Positions 34,773 to 43,579 of a DNA stretch of 64,000 nucleotides are shown piece after piece. This stretch comes from Halostagnicola larsenii XH-48. GTDB lineage: Archaea; Halobacteriota; Halobacteria; Halobacteriales; Natrialbaceae. The stretch's first letter is position 1. Every line of letters begins with the position of its first letter. The stretch covers positions 62,001 through 126,000 of the forward strand of contig NZ_CP007059.1 in NCBI RefSeq assembly GCF_000517625.1. The letters run 5' to 3'. Both the position numbers and the translations under genes were made by a program. The notes below the pieces were generated by a model that was not told the origin of the DNA, did no database searches, and was given only the letters and a program-made list of their open reading frames with translations.

Positions 34773-36520
34773 AATCGACGAACCCATCCACCGACGCCAG
34801 TATCGTCGTCGACGGTCTCTCGTTTCGCTATCCCGGAGCCGAGAGCGCCGTCCTCGCAAACGTCGATCTCGAGATCGAAGCCGGGGAGTTCGTCGCCGTC
34901 GTCGGCGGGAACGGCTCAGGAAAGACGACACTGTGTAAGTCATTCAACGGAATCATCCCACACTTCTACGAGGGGGAAATGACGGGGGCGGTCACAGTCG
35001 CAGATCTCGACGTGTCGAACAGTTCAGTGTCAGAACTGTCTCAACACGTCGGCTACGTCTTTCAGGAGTTCGACAATCAACTCGTCAATCCGACGGTGTT
35101 CGAGGAGGTGGCGTTTGCGCCGATAAATTACGGCTTGGAGGACTATCGAGAACGGGTCCATCGAACGCTCGATCTACTCGATCTCGACGGGCTCGAAGAC
35201 CGGTTCGTCTGGGAGCTGTCGGGAGGTCAGAAACACCTCGTTGCGCTCGCCGCGTCGCTCTCGCTCGACCCGGAGATTCTGGTCGTCGACGAACCCGCGG
35301 CACAGCTCGATCCGGTCAACGCTCGCGAGACGTACGATCAGCTCGCTCGACTCAACGAGGACCTGGGAAAGACCGTCGTCGCGATCGAACACCAGACGGA
35401 ATTCATCGCGGAGTACTGCGAGTACGTGGTTCTCGTCGAAAGCGGTGCCGTCAGGTGGAAGCTCCCCGTCGAGGAGGCACTCAACCGGTTGGATGACCTG
35501 CGATCCCAGGACGTCCACCCGCCGCAGGTGACACGCATTGCCGAACGCGTGTTCGAAGACGAGGATAGGTTGCCGACGACGCTTCGAGCCGGGACAACCC
35601 GATTCGGAGAACGGGTCTCCGAGACGGAGATCCGAACGGACGAGACCACGGGGACGGAATCACCCACATACGACACCGATCCCGTCATCTCCTTCGAAGA
35701 CGTCTCTCACTCCTACCAGACGCTCCGAAGCGGCACTCGAGACGTCCTCGATGAGCTGTCGCTCGAACTGTATCCTGACGAGCGGGTTGTACTCCTCGGG
35801 AGCAACGGCGCTGGAAAGTCGACGCTCCTACAGTTGATAACCGGCCTGGAAACGCCGGACGCGGGGACCGTCACCGTCGACGGCGTCGAGACCGAGACGG
35901 TACTTCCCGAACAGCTCGCAGAAGACGTCGTCTACGTCCACCAGAATCCGGAGGAGATGTTCATCGACGACGCGGTGCGAGCCGACATCGCCCACTACCT
36001 CGAGGACAGGGGTAATCCGGACGCGGACGAGCGCGTCGACGAAGTGATCGACTTCCTCGACCTCGAAGCGGTCGCGGACCGTGACGGGCGACTCCTCAGC
36101 GTCGGCCAGCAACGTCGCGCCTCGCTGGCAATCGGTTTGGCGACCGAACCCTCGATCGTTCTGCTGGACGAACCGACCGGCAGCCTCGACCTCGCGAGTC
36201 GCGAGGAGGTCGGCCGCACGATCGATCGAGCCGGATCGCGCGTCGAAACCGTGATCATCGCGACACACGACCTCGAACTCGCGGCGGCGTGGGCGACCCG
36301 CGTGGTCGTCCTCGACGACGGCGATATCATCGCTGACGGGCCACCCGGAACCGTCTTCGCGGATCTCGATGTCCTCGAGCGGGCGAACCTTCGCCCGCCA
36401 CAGGTCGTCAGGCTCGGGAACGAACTCGGCCTCGATCCCGCACCGTTGACCGTCGAGACGTTCGTGGAACGACTCGAGGCCGCAGACAAATCGTCCTCAC
36501 CGACGGAGGTGACGCGATGA
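34769..36520 (+). CDS. ECF transporter ATPase with two fused ABC domains (EcfA-A')
   Basis: A 583-residue protein with two tandem ABC ATPase domains. Domain 1 (~residues 10-260): Walker A GGNGSGKTT at 46-54, signature LSGGQK, Walker B ILVVDEPAAQLDP. Domain 2 (~310-560): Walker A GSNGAGKST near 344-352, signature changed to LSVGQ, Walker B IVLLDEPTGSLD. A fused A-A' protein replaces the usual separate EcfA1 and EcfA2 and powers import by the S component. Four-base overlaps on both sides show coupling with its neighbours. Confidence 0.93.
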   Translation: MKSTNPSTDASIVVDGLSFRYPGAESAVLANVDLEIEAGEFVAVVGGNGSGKTTLCKSFNGIIPHFYEGEMTGAVTVADLDVSNSSVSELSQHVGYVFQEFDNQLVNPTVFEEVAFAPINYGLEDYRERVHRTLDLLDLDGLEDRFVWELSGGQKHLVALAASLSLDPEILVVDEPAAQLDPVNARETYDQLARLNEDLGKTVVAIEHQTEFIAEYCEYVVLVESGAVRWKLPVEEALNRLDDLRSQDVHPPQVTRIAERVFEDEDRLPTTLRAGTTRFGERVSETEIRTDETTGTESPTYDTDPVISFEDVSHSYQTLRSGTRDVLDELSLELYPDERVVLLGSNGAGKSTLLQLITGLETPDAGTVTVDGVETETVLPEQLAEDVVYVHQNPEEMFIDDAVRADIAHYLEDRGNPDADERVDEVIDFLDLEAVADRDGRLLSVGQQRRASLAIGLATEPSIVLLDEPTGSLDLASREEVGRTIDRAGSRVETVIIATHDLELAAAWATRVVVLDDGDIIADGPPGTVFADLDVLERANLRPPQVVRLGNELGLDPAPLTVETFVERLEAADKSSSPTEVTR

Positions 36521-37326
36521 GCTATCTGGACGGACTCCGAGACGCCGCGTCGGTCGACGCGATCAAGAGCGACTTGCTCCGAACGGCCTACGAAAACGAG
36601 GGATCGTTTCTGCATCGGCTCGACCCGCGCGTACTGCTACTGTGGTACTTCGTCTTCCTGTTCATCCCGTGGCTGTTCTACGACATCGGCGTGTTGCTGG
36701 GCCTGTTAGCGTTCGTCTCAGTGCTTGCAGTGCTCTCGCGCGTGAGTCTCTTTCTCGTCGCGGTGATGGCGTTCAGCGTGGCCTCGACGCTCGCCTCGTA
36801 CGCAGTCGTGACCGCTTTTACCGGCGATGCGATCGGGGCAATTCAGGCGCTAATCCCGTTTACGCTGAAGCTGACAATCATTTCAGTCGCCAGCCTCGCG
36901 GTCTTCTCGAGTATGGGTCCGAAGACGCTCGCCCGGGGGCTCACCAGTCTCGGCATCCCGCGCCAGTTCACCTTTCTCATCACGTACGGCTACCGAATGC
37001 TACCGGTATTGTTCGAGGAGTATCACGACCTGGTGAACGCCTACCGGTTGCGAAGCGTCGCACCGGACTCGCCGGGACGGTTGCGCTGGCGTCATTACGC
37101 CTACCTGTTGAAACTCTCGATGCGGGCGTTCTACCCCATGATATTCAACGTCGCAAAACGCAGCCGAGTCACGGTTGAAGCCATGGAAACCAGGGGGTTC
37201 TCTCACTCGCTCCACGACGAGGCGAGCAAAAAACTCCAACTGGCAGACCTCCGGATTCGACCCAGCGACATCGTCTTTTTCGGCGGTTCGTTGACCATCG
37301 TCGCCGCGATGGCCTTCGTTCTGTAG
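36517..37326 (+). CDS. ECF transporter transmembrane coupling protein EcfT
   Basis: A 269-residue protein with about five membrane helices. HRLDPRVLLLWYFVFLF is the family N-terminal segment, SLGIPRQFTFLITYGYRML holds the coupling region, and the two Ala-x-x-x-Arg-Gly-like coupling elements appear as VNAYRLRSV and VEAMETRGFS. These helices bind the ATPases. Its ATG overlaps the ATPase stop by 4 bp. Together with the two preceding genes this is a complete group-I-like ECF importer. Confidence 0.9.
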   Translation: MSYLDGLRDAASVDAIKSDLLRTAYENEGSFLHRLDPRVLLLWYFVFLFIPWLFYDIGVLLGLLAFVSVLAVLSRVSLFLVAVMAFSVASTLASYAVVTAFTGDAIGAIQALIPFTLKLTIISVASLAVFSSMGPKTLARGLTSLGIPRQFTFLITYGYRMLPVLFEEYHDLVNAYRLRSVAPDSPGRLRWRHYAYLLKLSMRAFYPMIFNVAKRSRVTVEAMETRGFSHSLHDEASKKLQLADLRIRPSDIVFFGGSLTIVAAMAFVL

Positions 37327-37505
37327 GTATCCGGCCCGCTTCGCCTTCTGTGGTAAAATCGCCCTCAGACAACGTCTTGAACGCGAAAACCGACCGTACA
37401 GTCGCTCGAGGGAACAACGATCGGATATATACCCAGCCATACCGGTCAGGGCAACTATATATTACTCTTAGTTATCCTATTGGGTGCGGACACGAAGCCA
37501 TCGAC

Positions 37506-38282
37506 ATGGACGGACTTGCGGATAGCACGCTGGAATCGCAACTGCTCGAAACGATTATTCCCTCGCGCGCGTCGTTGCCAGCCGACCCGGCACCGGGCAA
37601 CTACGTGGTCGTCGACGTCGCTCAGTTTTCGACCACCGTTCCCGAACTGTTCGCCAACGGTGCGGAGTACATCTACGTTACCGAACAACGGGGGAACGAA
37701 CCCGAATTCAAAGCGGACCATCCTCGAGCGAAGATCGGCGGCGGCTCCGGCCCCGATTACGAGGGAGAACCTGGATACGATTTCTTCAACTCACCGAGTT
37801 TTGTCCAGAACGTGGATGTCGACGGACGCCCGACGGCGATGACGTCGACGAACGGCGGGAATGCGATCACCGACCTTCGACTCGCCGGCGGCGACGATGT
37901 AGACATCTACGTCGGCGGCCTGACCAACGGCAGGGCCGTCGCCGAGCACCTTCGGGAGAGCGACCGCGAGACGTACCTCGTCGCCGCCGGATCGAACGGG
38001 AAACCCTCGCCCGAAGATACCGTCGGCACGCTGGTCATCGCTCATCACCTCCACGGGATCACGATCACGGACGAACGGCGGGAAGCCTTCCGACAGGTCG
38101 TTCAGTTCGCCAAGGGGCCGAAGTACGAGAACAAACCCCAGATCAAACGAACCGACCTCTACGAGTACACCCTCGCGTTCGATAGCCGCACCGTCGTGCC
38201 GAAACTCGAGGGCCAGCGCCTCTACGATATTACCGCGGCGGACGACGACGGTGAAGCCGACGGAAAAGCGGAGACGTATTGA
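37506..38282 (+). CDS. 2-phosphosulfolactate phosphatase family protein (ComB-like)
   Basis: A 258-residue protein from ATG 37506 (MDGLADSTLES). VVVDVAQFSTTVPELFANGA and the later TSTNGGNAITDL and VAAGSNGKPSPEDTVG match the ComB fold, where an Asp-rich site binds Mg2+. In methanogens ComB makes sulfolactate for coenzyme M synthesis; haloarchaea are not known to make coenzyme M, so the substrate here is probably another phosphoester. It follows the ECF transporter by 179 bp; an AT-rich ACTATATATTACTC 40 bp upstream suggests its own promoter. Confidence 0.82.
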   Translation: MDGLADSTLESQLLETIIPSRASLPADPAPGNYVVVDVAQFSTTVPELFANGAEYIYVTEQRGNEPEFKADHPRAKIGGGSGPDYEGEPGYDFFNSPSFVQNVDVDGRPTAMTSTNGGNAITDLRLAGGDDVDIYVGGLTNGRAVAEHLRESDRETYLVAAGSNGKPSPEDTVGTLVIAHHLHGITITDERREAFRQVVQFAKGPKYENKPQIKRTDLYEYTLAFDSRTVVPKLEGQRLYDITAADDDGEADGKAETY

Positions 38283-38304
38283 TGCGGGAGGTGCGTTATG
38301 AACC

Positions 38305-38751
38305 ATGGAACGGACATCCCTGCTCGAGCGCGTTTCCGAGCACATCGCCGAAGTAATCGGCCTCCTATCGATGGGAGTGGCGGTCGTCGGCGCAACGCTC
38401 GGAATCGAGTGGGTCCTGCTCGTCGGTGCCATCGGGTTCATCGTCGGGATGCCCCTCGCGTTCCTCCTCGAGCCCGACACCGAGACGACGGCGGAGCGGA
38501 CTGGCGAAGCCGACGGTGACAGCCAGCAACAGGACGATCCGATAGACGCCCTCAAAACAGCATACGCGAATGGGACGATCGCCGAGGAAGAATTCGAGCA
38601 GAAAGTGAGTCGACTTCTCGAGAGTGAGGACGCCGATCTGGCCGATGAGGCTGGCGTGAGGACTCGAGAACCATCCACAGTCGAAGGGACGGACCGCGGG
38701 ACGGACACCGACCGGCTCGAGCACGGACGCCTCGATCGCGAGTCGACGTGA
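38305..38751 (+). CDS. SHOCT-domain membrane protein
   Basis: A 148-residue protein. Two hydrophobic helices (residues ~15-55) are followed by a linker and a short SHOCT domain with DPIDALKTAYANGTIAEEEF and EQKVSRLLES. The tail is acidic and disordered. SHOCT domains are small oligomerisation or anchoring modules attached to many haloarchaeal membrane proteins. It begins 22 bp after the ComB stop; a functional link is not evident. Confidence 0.85.
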   Translation: MERTSLLERVSEHIAEVIGLLSMGVAVVGATLGIEWVLLVGAIGFIVGMPLAFLLEPDTETTAERTGEADGDSQQQDDPIDALKTAYANGTIAEEEFEQKVSRLLESEDADLADEAGVRTREPSTVEGTDRGTDTDRLEHGRLDREST

Positions 38752-38779
38752 CGGAACGGCTTCCGGACAGTGTAGATCC

Positions 38780-39697
38780 CTAGCCGGACGCAAGCGCCTC
38801 GTCGATCCGCCGTTCGATCTCGAGGAGGTCCTCCTGAATCGCCTCCCCGCCCTCGACCTCCTCGAGTCGCTCCGCCAATCCCTGCAGGCGCGAGAACTTC
38901 TCGCCCTCGTCGACGCCCGTTTTCTGGACGTAGACCTGCTCGTCGACGTCGTACACGTCGTCCTCGTCCAGATCGGTTACCGCGAGGACGACGTCCAACT
39001 TCTCGGGATCGACGCCGAGGACCCACTCGCGCGGAACGTCGTGTTCGTCGAGCGCGTCGAAAATTATCTCGTCGTCCTTCGAGTACCGCCGCTCGCGCGT
39101 GGTCCGCCTGACGGTGCCGAACCGCCCGTGCAACTGCTGATCGGGGCCGAGACGCTCGAGCAAGGAGTTTCTGGCCGTTCCCCTGACGCGATCGGCACCC
39201 CGCTGGACGTCCGAGAGGAGGACGTACAGGTCAGTCAGCGTCCCGGTGTCGAGCGACGACGGGTCGTCCGCATCCACCCGATCGAGGAGGTCGGCCAGCA
39301 ACACGGCGTCGTCGTGGACGCGTTCGGGTCGCGTTCGCGCCTCCTCGGGCGTGAGGAGGTGCGGACTCTCCCCGCCGACCGCCTCGTCGAGAGCCAGCGA
39401 CAGCGCTTCGCCGTCGGAAACGAACTCCGGGCCGAGACTCAGGACTGCCGCGTACGGTTCGACGCCCGGGGCGAGCGTCTCCAGCGTGATGGGGCTCCCC
39501 TCGAGGCGGTCGACGAGGACGCTGAACTGCTCCCGATGAAGCGGTCGTTCCTCGCCGCTGTCTCGAAACTTGACGACGATGCGATCGTCGCGAGTCGCCT
39601 CGATCTCGAACGGGCGCTCCGAGACGGGAGTGACCAGCACAGAACCCGACTCGAGTCCCTCACAAGCCGTACACAGCGGTGACCAGTACGCGTCCAT
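38780..39697 (-). CDS. Conserved-looking haloarchaeal protein of unknown function
   Basis: A 305-residue soluble acidic protein from ATG 39697 (MDAYWSPLCTACEGLES). The first ~80 residues are beta-rich with one CxxC pair (CTAC) near the start. The centre is helical, and residues ~190-280 contain a region with DEIIFDALDEHDVPREWVLG and VVLAVTDLDEDDVYDV. There is no membrane helix or catalytic motif. The CxxC alone does not define a zinc site. Function unknown. Confidence 0.75.
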   Translation of the reverse strand: MDAYWSPLCTACEGLESGSVLVTPVSERPFEIEATRDDRIVVKFRDSGEERPLHREQFSVLVDRLEGSPITLETLAPGVEPYAAVLSLGPEFVSDGEALSLALDEAVGGESPHLLTPEEARTRPERVHDDAVLLADLLDRVDADDPSSLDTGTLTDLYVLLSDVQRGADRVRGTARNSLLERLGPDQQLHGRFGTVRRTTRERRYSKDDEIIFDALDEHDVPREWVLGVDPEKLDVVLAVTDLDEDDVYDVDEQVYVQKTGVDEGEKFSRLQGLAERLEEVEGGEAIQEDLLEIERRIDEALASG

Positions 39698-39809
39698 ACG
39701 GGATCGATCACCGAGCCATAGCAAAAGTTGCAACCACGAAAGTGCCGGGCAGTCGGACTCACAGCGCTTCGCGCCTCGAGGGCGACGAAATGACCGACAT
39801 CGACCCAGA

Positions 39810-40079
39810 CTACGATTCGATTTTCTCGACGATTTCCCGCGCCTGTTCTCTCGCTTTCTCCTCGCCGACGCTCTTTTTGATCAGGACGCTCGTGACCTCC
39901 CAGTCGTCTTCTCCCTCCAGTTTCCCGGTTCGAACTTCGCTTCCTTCCGACACCGATTCCGCCGGGTTGTCAGCCCAGTCGGGCGTTCGGATGTCGTCGT
40001 ATCGGTCGGGATCTCGAAACCTGACGTGGATGTACTCGTCTTCGGTATCTACCATCTCGACGTCGGGGATCTCGGCCAT
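39810..40079 (-). CDS. Small conserved-looking haloarchaeal protein
   Basis: An 89-residue protein from ATG 40079 (MAEIPDVEMVDTEDEY). It has a beta-rich N-terminal half (EYIHVRFRDPDRYDDIRTPD) and a helical C-terminus (GEEKAREQAREIVEKIES). This pattern recurs in short haloarchaeal proteins of unknown function. There is no metal site or membrane helix. It stands alone; its neighbours are a hypothetical gene and a ferritin-like gene on the opposite strand. Confidence 0.75.
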   Translation of the reverse strand: MAEIPDVEMVDTEDEYIHVRFRDPDRYDDIRTPDWADNPAESVSEGSEVRTGKLEGEDDWEVTSVLIKKSVGEEKAREQAREIVEKIES

Positions 40080-40271
40080 GGTCGAGACTACCTCGCTATC
40101 GGACCTCAATCTGGGGCTTGAATGTGCTCTGTCGCCGTCCAATTCGATTCTCCGCACGCCACTCTGACACGCGGGACTTCGCTACAGACACCCACGGCCG
40201 ATCGCGGGCGGCGCGCCTGCCGTCGCAGGCTGTTCCCATTTCGGGCTGGTTGCCGACGATCGAAACGCACC

Positions 40272-40766
40272 ATGAGCACTGACACCATCCACGATCTGTT
40301 CGAACACGGCCTCGAGGACATCTACCACGCCGAACACGAACTTCTCGAGGCGCTCGAGGACCTCGAAGAACACACCGAAGACGAGGAGATCGCACAGGCC
40401 TTTGCCGACCACCGACAGGAGACCGAAGGGCAGATCGACCGGCTCGAGCAGGTCTTCGAGGAGTTCGGCGAGCCGCCCGAGAAAGAAGAGTGCGAGGGCA
40501 TCGAGGGCTTGATCGAAGAGTACGAGGGGTTCCTCGAGACCGACCCCGAACAGCACGTCCTCGACTATCACAGCATGGCCGCAGCGGAGAAAACGGAACA
40601 CTACGAAATCGCCGCCTACGGGAACCTCCTTCCGCTGGCCGACCAGCTCGGGCTGGACGATGCTGCGGACATGCTCGAGGAAAACCTCCGCGAGGAACAA
40701 GATGCGCTCGAGAAACTGAAAACGCTGACCGAAAACTACGATATCGAATCGATTCCGGCCCAGTGA
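40272..40766 (+). CDS. DUF892 (YciE/YciF) ferritin-like protein
   Basis: A 164-residue four-helix-bundle protein from ATG 40272 (MSTDTIHDLFEHGLEDIYHA). Conserved positions for a di-metal site include EDIYHAEHELLEALEDL and the later HSMAAAEKTEHYEIAAYGNL. Helices at residues ~5-40, 45-75, 98-125 and 130-160 fit the family. YciF-like proteins are associated with stress, though the reaction is not defined. It is highly acidic, as usual in halophiles. Confidence 0.9.
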   Translation: MSTDTIHDLFEHGLEDIYHAEHELLEALEDLEEHTEDEEIAQAFADHRQETEGQIDRLEQVFEEFGEPPEKEECEGIEGLIEEYEGFLETDPEQHVLDYHSMAAAEKTEHYEIAAYGNLLPLADQLGLDDAADMLEENLREEQDALEKLKTLTENYDIESIPAQ

Positions 40767-41259
40767 ACGAACTCGAGGGAGACCCAACGATATCGACGAC
40801 CGATTCGAGGATCGAAAGCGGCCACGTCGGCGCACACGATTTTTTCGGACACGACCGAGAGATGGAAGGGGGGTTCGCTCCTCGAGTCGAGTAGGATGGG
40901 TTTTCTTCACGGCGAACAGTGGATACAGTCGAACGTGTCGTTAGGCAAAATGAATCATATATCGCGATATGATTGTCAAGCTCGTCACGGTAAATCAGAA
41001 GTTCGCTCGGAATTCTCGGGTGCTGAGTACTCGAGTGGAATTATCGGCTTTGCCAAACTCTGAGGCCGCATCGGATTACCCTTCTTCGTCCGACATCCGT
41101 AGCTACAACGCAGAAACGAAGGAAGTGCTTTCTCGAGCGTTTTCGAGGCGGGGAGACCAGTTCCCAGCGACAGTTCGCGTGAGAGGCGCGCCGTTGCAGG
41201 TGCACGCCCAACAGCCAAGGGAGACAGTAGCGGTTACAAGACCGAGGCTCGGTATCGAT
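40767..41259. other. Intergenic region without a confident gene
   Basis: It includes the inverted repeat at 40953-40974. A frame from GTG 40969 joins the downstream gene, but its N-terminal ~97 codons look non-coding (no helical or strand pattern, mixed composition), so I do not extend the gene into it. It may hold a decayed regulator. Confidence 0.4.
40953..40974. promoter_or_regulatory. 8-bp inverted repeat, possible operator
   Basis: AATCATAT, six-base spacer ATCGCG, ATATGATT. The arms are perfect. The site is AT-rich in a GC-rich region and sits between the DUF892 gene and the SRPBCC gene. It suits a dimeric winged-helix or HTH protein; no adjacent regulator is known. Confidence 0.4.
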
Positions 41260-42156
41260 ATGTCACTCAAAGCTGCCTTCGAAACCGGCGAAAATGACGC
41301 GACGCTCGATTCCGCGAGTACAGCCACTCAGTGGAAGCGGATTGCATCCACCATAATCGGTGGCGGTCTCGTAGTTATCGGGCTCAAGAAACGCTCGATA
41401 AGCGGATCGGTCGCCACGATTGCTGGCGGGTGGCTCCTCTATCGAGGACTCACCGGAAACAAACGTACTACGTCGAAACGCGAAACCAGCGTTGTGAGGG
41501 ATTCTGCAGACGCCATCGAGACCGAGGGCGACTCCGAAATCGGAATAGACTCCGACACCGACGCTGACGCCGACACGACTCCCGACCGCGTTCTGGATTC
41601 GGCGACCGGAGGCGGTTCTAGCTCTATCGCTGCTCGAATTCGATCCAAAATGAACACGGACCCGCCACGAGTCGAACGCTCGATTACGGTGGGAAAATCA
41701 CCCGAGGAACTCTACGAACTGTGGCTCGAGCCGGGAACGATAGAACAGCTCATGGGCCAGGAAGACGGGATGGTGGCGGTGAACGCGGACGACGGACGCT
41801 GGGAGTGGACGGTTTCCGGCCCCCTCGAGGGGGTGCTCACGTGGGAAACCGAACTCATCGAGGAAGAACCCAACGAGTCCCTGCGCTGGGAATCCGTCAA
41901 CGGCGATCGCGTCTCGGTCGACGGAACGGTCGAGTTTCGGCCCGCACCGGCCGATCGGGGCACGGAAGTGACGCTCCGGCTGGAAGTCGACCATCCCGGC
42001 GGTTCGCTCGGTAACGGAGTCCTCAACGGGATCGGCATCGTTCCGCGAATGCTCGAGAGCAAGGCGCTCAACCGCTTCAAGAGTCTCGCCGAGACAGGAG
42101 AGATACCGTCGCTCGAGACCAACCCGTCCGGTCGAGGAACGGGAGACCTGCTGTGA
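41260..42156 (+). CDS. SRPBCC-fold (START/Bet v1-like) protein with N-terminal membrane segment
   Basis: A 298-residue protein from ATG 41260 (MSLKAAFETGENDA). Residues ~28-60 form a short membrane segment pair like YgaP/DUF2892 (IASTIIGGGLVVIGL, VATIAGGWLLYRGLTG). After an acidic linker comes an SRPBCC domain: VERSITVGKSPEELYELWLE, GRWEWTVSGPLEGVLTWETE and GTVEFRPAPADRGTEVTLRL, with a hydrophobic ligand cavity expected. Fusions of these two units occur in several bacteria. Ligand unknown. It converges with the wHTH gene at 42581. Confidence 0.85.
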   Translation: MSLKAAFETGENDATLDSASTATQWKRIASTIIGGGLVVIGLKKRSISGSVATIAGGWLLYRGLTGNKRTTSKRETSVVRDSADAIETEGDSEIGIDSDTDADADTTPDRVLDSATGGGSSSIAARIRSKMNTDPPRVERSITVGKSPEELYELWLEPGTIEQLMGQEDGMVAVNADDGRWEWTVSGPLEGVLTWETELIEEEPNESLRWESVNGDRVSVDGTVEFRPAPADRGTEVTLRLEVDHPGGSLGNGVLNGIGIVPRMLESKALNRFKSLAETGEIPSLETNPSGRGTGDLL

Positions 42157-42254
42157 AGTCCGAAGCGACGAGCCGCTCCGATGGAAATTCCTCGTGAAAA
42201 AGCGTCAGGTCGAAAGACGAAACAGGCCTACGGCGACGCCGATAGGATTTCGAA

Positions 42255-42340
42255 AGTGTAGACGGTTCACACATCGTGCTGTCGGACAGTGTAGACAGTT
42301 CACACATCGTGCTGTCGGACAGTGTAGACAGTTCACACAG
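42255..42340. repeat. 33-bp tandem repeat carrying palindromic half-sites (cluster A)
   Basis: Two full 33-bp units and a partial third (42255-42287, 42288-42320, 42321-42340). Each unit begins AGTGTAGAC(A/G)GTTCACACA and continues CGTGCTGTCGGAC. GTGTAGAC and GTTCACAC are inverted halves with 6 of 8 matching bases. The third unit passes into TTCACACAGTGTAAA, the near-palindrome also found at 51680-51694. The repeat lies between two convergent genes. Confidence 0.85.
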
Positions 42341-42473
42341 TGTAAAGTAGTCCGGTAGAAGTTACACTCGGACAAGTGGACCGAGTACTAAAACGGACCA
42401 AAACATCGAATAAATGTGTTTTCCAACGATATAGGGTGAGAAGGGAAACGAGGCCATTGAACCGTATAGGCAT

Positions 42474-42507
42474 TGTAAACAGTGTACACAGTGTACACAT
42501 TCTACAC
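42474..42507. repeat. Direct and inverted GTGTACAC sites (cluster A, second part)
   Basis: TGTAAACAGTGTACACAGTG then TACACATTCTACAC. It contains GTGTACAC-A-GTGTACAC, a 17-bp palindrome at 42482-42498, plus flanking TGTAAAC and TTCTACAC half-sites. It sits 74 bp from the stop of the wHTH gene at 42581. Confidence 0.8.
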
Positions 42508-42580
42508 CGTTTGGTAGTTCAAATTACAACACAATGGACCAGACAAACAGCCCCTCGACTCCCGGGAACTGCGATCGGAC

Positions 42581-43513
42581 TCACTCACCCAAACCGTCTG
42601 ACTCGAGTGCGGACTCGTACTTCCAGCCGATTTCGGCATCCGTTTTCTCGTCTCGTTCGATACCGGGGAGGTCGTCGAAAACGTCCGAAAGCCAGGCGAC
42701 CCACGCGTCACTCGAGTCGTACTCTGCCGGGTAGTCCGCATAGACGCGCTCGGCCAGTTCGAAAGCGGTCGCCGTCCCCTGATCGAAGAGGACGCCGAAC
42801 GCAACGCGAGCAGCCGTGCGTTCGGCATCGCTCTCCGTTCGATTCTCGAGGCCGTGGCGAACGCTGCCGAACGGTTCGGGATCCGACTCCGGCGCGTCCC
42901 GCCCGTCTTCGTCCTCGAGCCGTTCGATGACGGGAGTGCGTTCGTACATCCACAATTCCGCAATCGGCGCCGAACACTCGTCCGAAGCGGACGAATTCGG
43001 TTGTGAGGAGGGAGCGCTCGAGACAGTCGCGTCGGGATCCGGAGGGGTGACCAGCGGGAGTTCCCGAAGGCTGTCTTCGAGACAGGTTGCCCACCACTGC
43101 TCCGGCGTTTCGTAACCCGCCGGCGATTCGCTGTAACAGCCGTCGACGAGTTCGGCGGTCGTCGCGTTGCCCCAGTACGCAAGAAACGAGAACGCGGTTC
43201 GGACTGCCTGCGCTTCGTCCGGTGTCAGTGAGAGCCCCTCGATCGATCGTTCGACCGGTGGTGGGATGTCGATGCGATTGTCGCGCGCGCCGAATGGTGT
43301 GGCTCGCAAGAGCCGACGGCCGTTGTCGGTCAGTTCGTACTCGTCGCCGTTTACCTTCCGAACCAGCGCGTTATCGATCAGTTGTGCCAGATGGGACTCG
43401 AGCGTCTCCTGAGACGTATCGAACGTCGCCTCGAGCGTGTCGAACGTTACGGTTTCCTCCTCGAGCGTCTCGAGGATGGCCCGCCCGAGGGCATCGAGCG
43501 TATTCGAACTCAC
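42581..43513 (-). CDS. Winged-helix protein with duplicated C-terminal domain
   Basis: A 310-residue protein. Residues ~4-70 form a winged helix (LGRAILETLEEETVTFDTLE, then a LTDNGRRLL end). The rest contains two similar ~54-residue segments, at residues 101-154 and 230-284, each with a hydrophobic helix, a TA-ELV/TAFELAE helix and a (E/D)xWxxWLxD or EQWWATCLEDSL end. Each is followed by a similar AEL/IxWxYE motif (ELWMYER, EIGWKYES). So it is an internal duplication. I know no named family for it. It may be a DNA-binding regulator. Cluster A repeats lie just downstream of its stop. Confidence 0.75.
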   Translation of the reverse strand: MSSNTLDALGRAILETLEEETVTFDTLEATFDTSQETLESHLAQLIDNALVRKVNGDEYELTDNGRRLLRATPFGARDNRIDIPPPVERSIEGLSLTPDEAQAVRTAFSFLAYWGNATTAELVDGCYSESPAGYETPEQWWATCLEDSLRELPLVTPPDPDATVSSAPSSQPNSSASDECSAPIAELWMYERTPVIERLEDEDGRDAPESDPEPFGSVRHGLENRTESDAERTAARVAFGVLFDQGTATAFELAERVYADYPAEYDSSDAWVAWLSDVFDDLPGIERDEKTDAEIGWKYESALESDGLGE

Positions 43514-43579
43514 GTGTATACTGTAGACGGGAACGCCCTTAATTCGAACACGCTGCGAATCGCAGGTTCTGGCAGCACG

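Noticed and set aside
42255-42340. 33-bp repeats that look like a short CRISPR array
   Set aside because: The units are contiguous tandem copies with no unique spacers between them, and there are no cas genes nearby.
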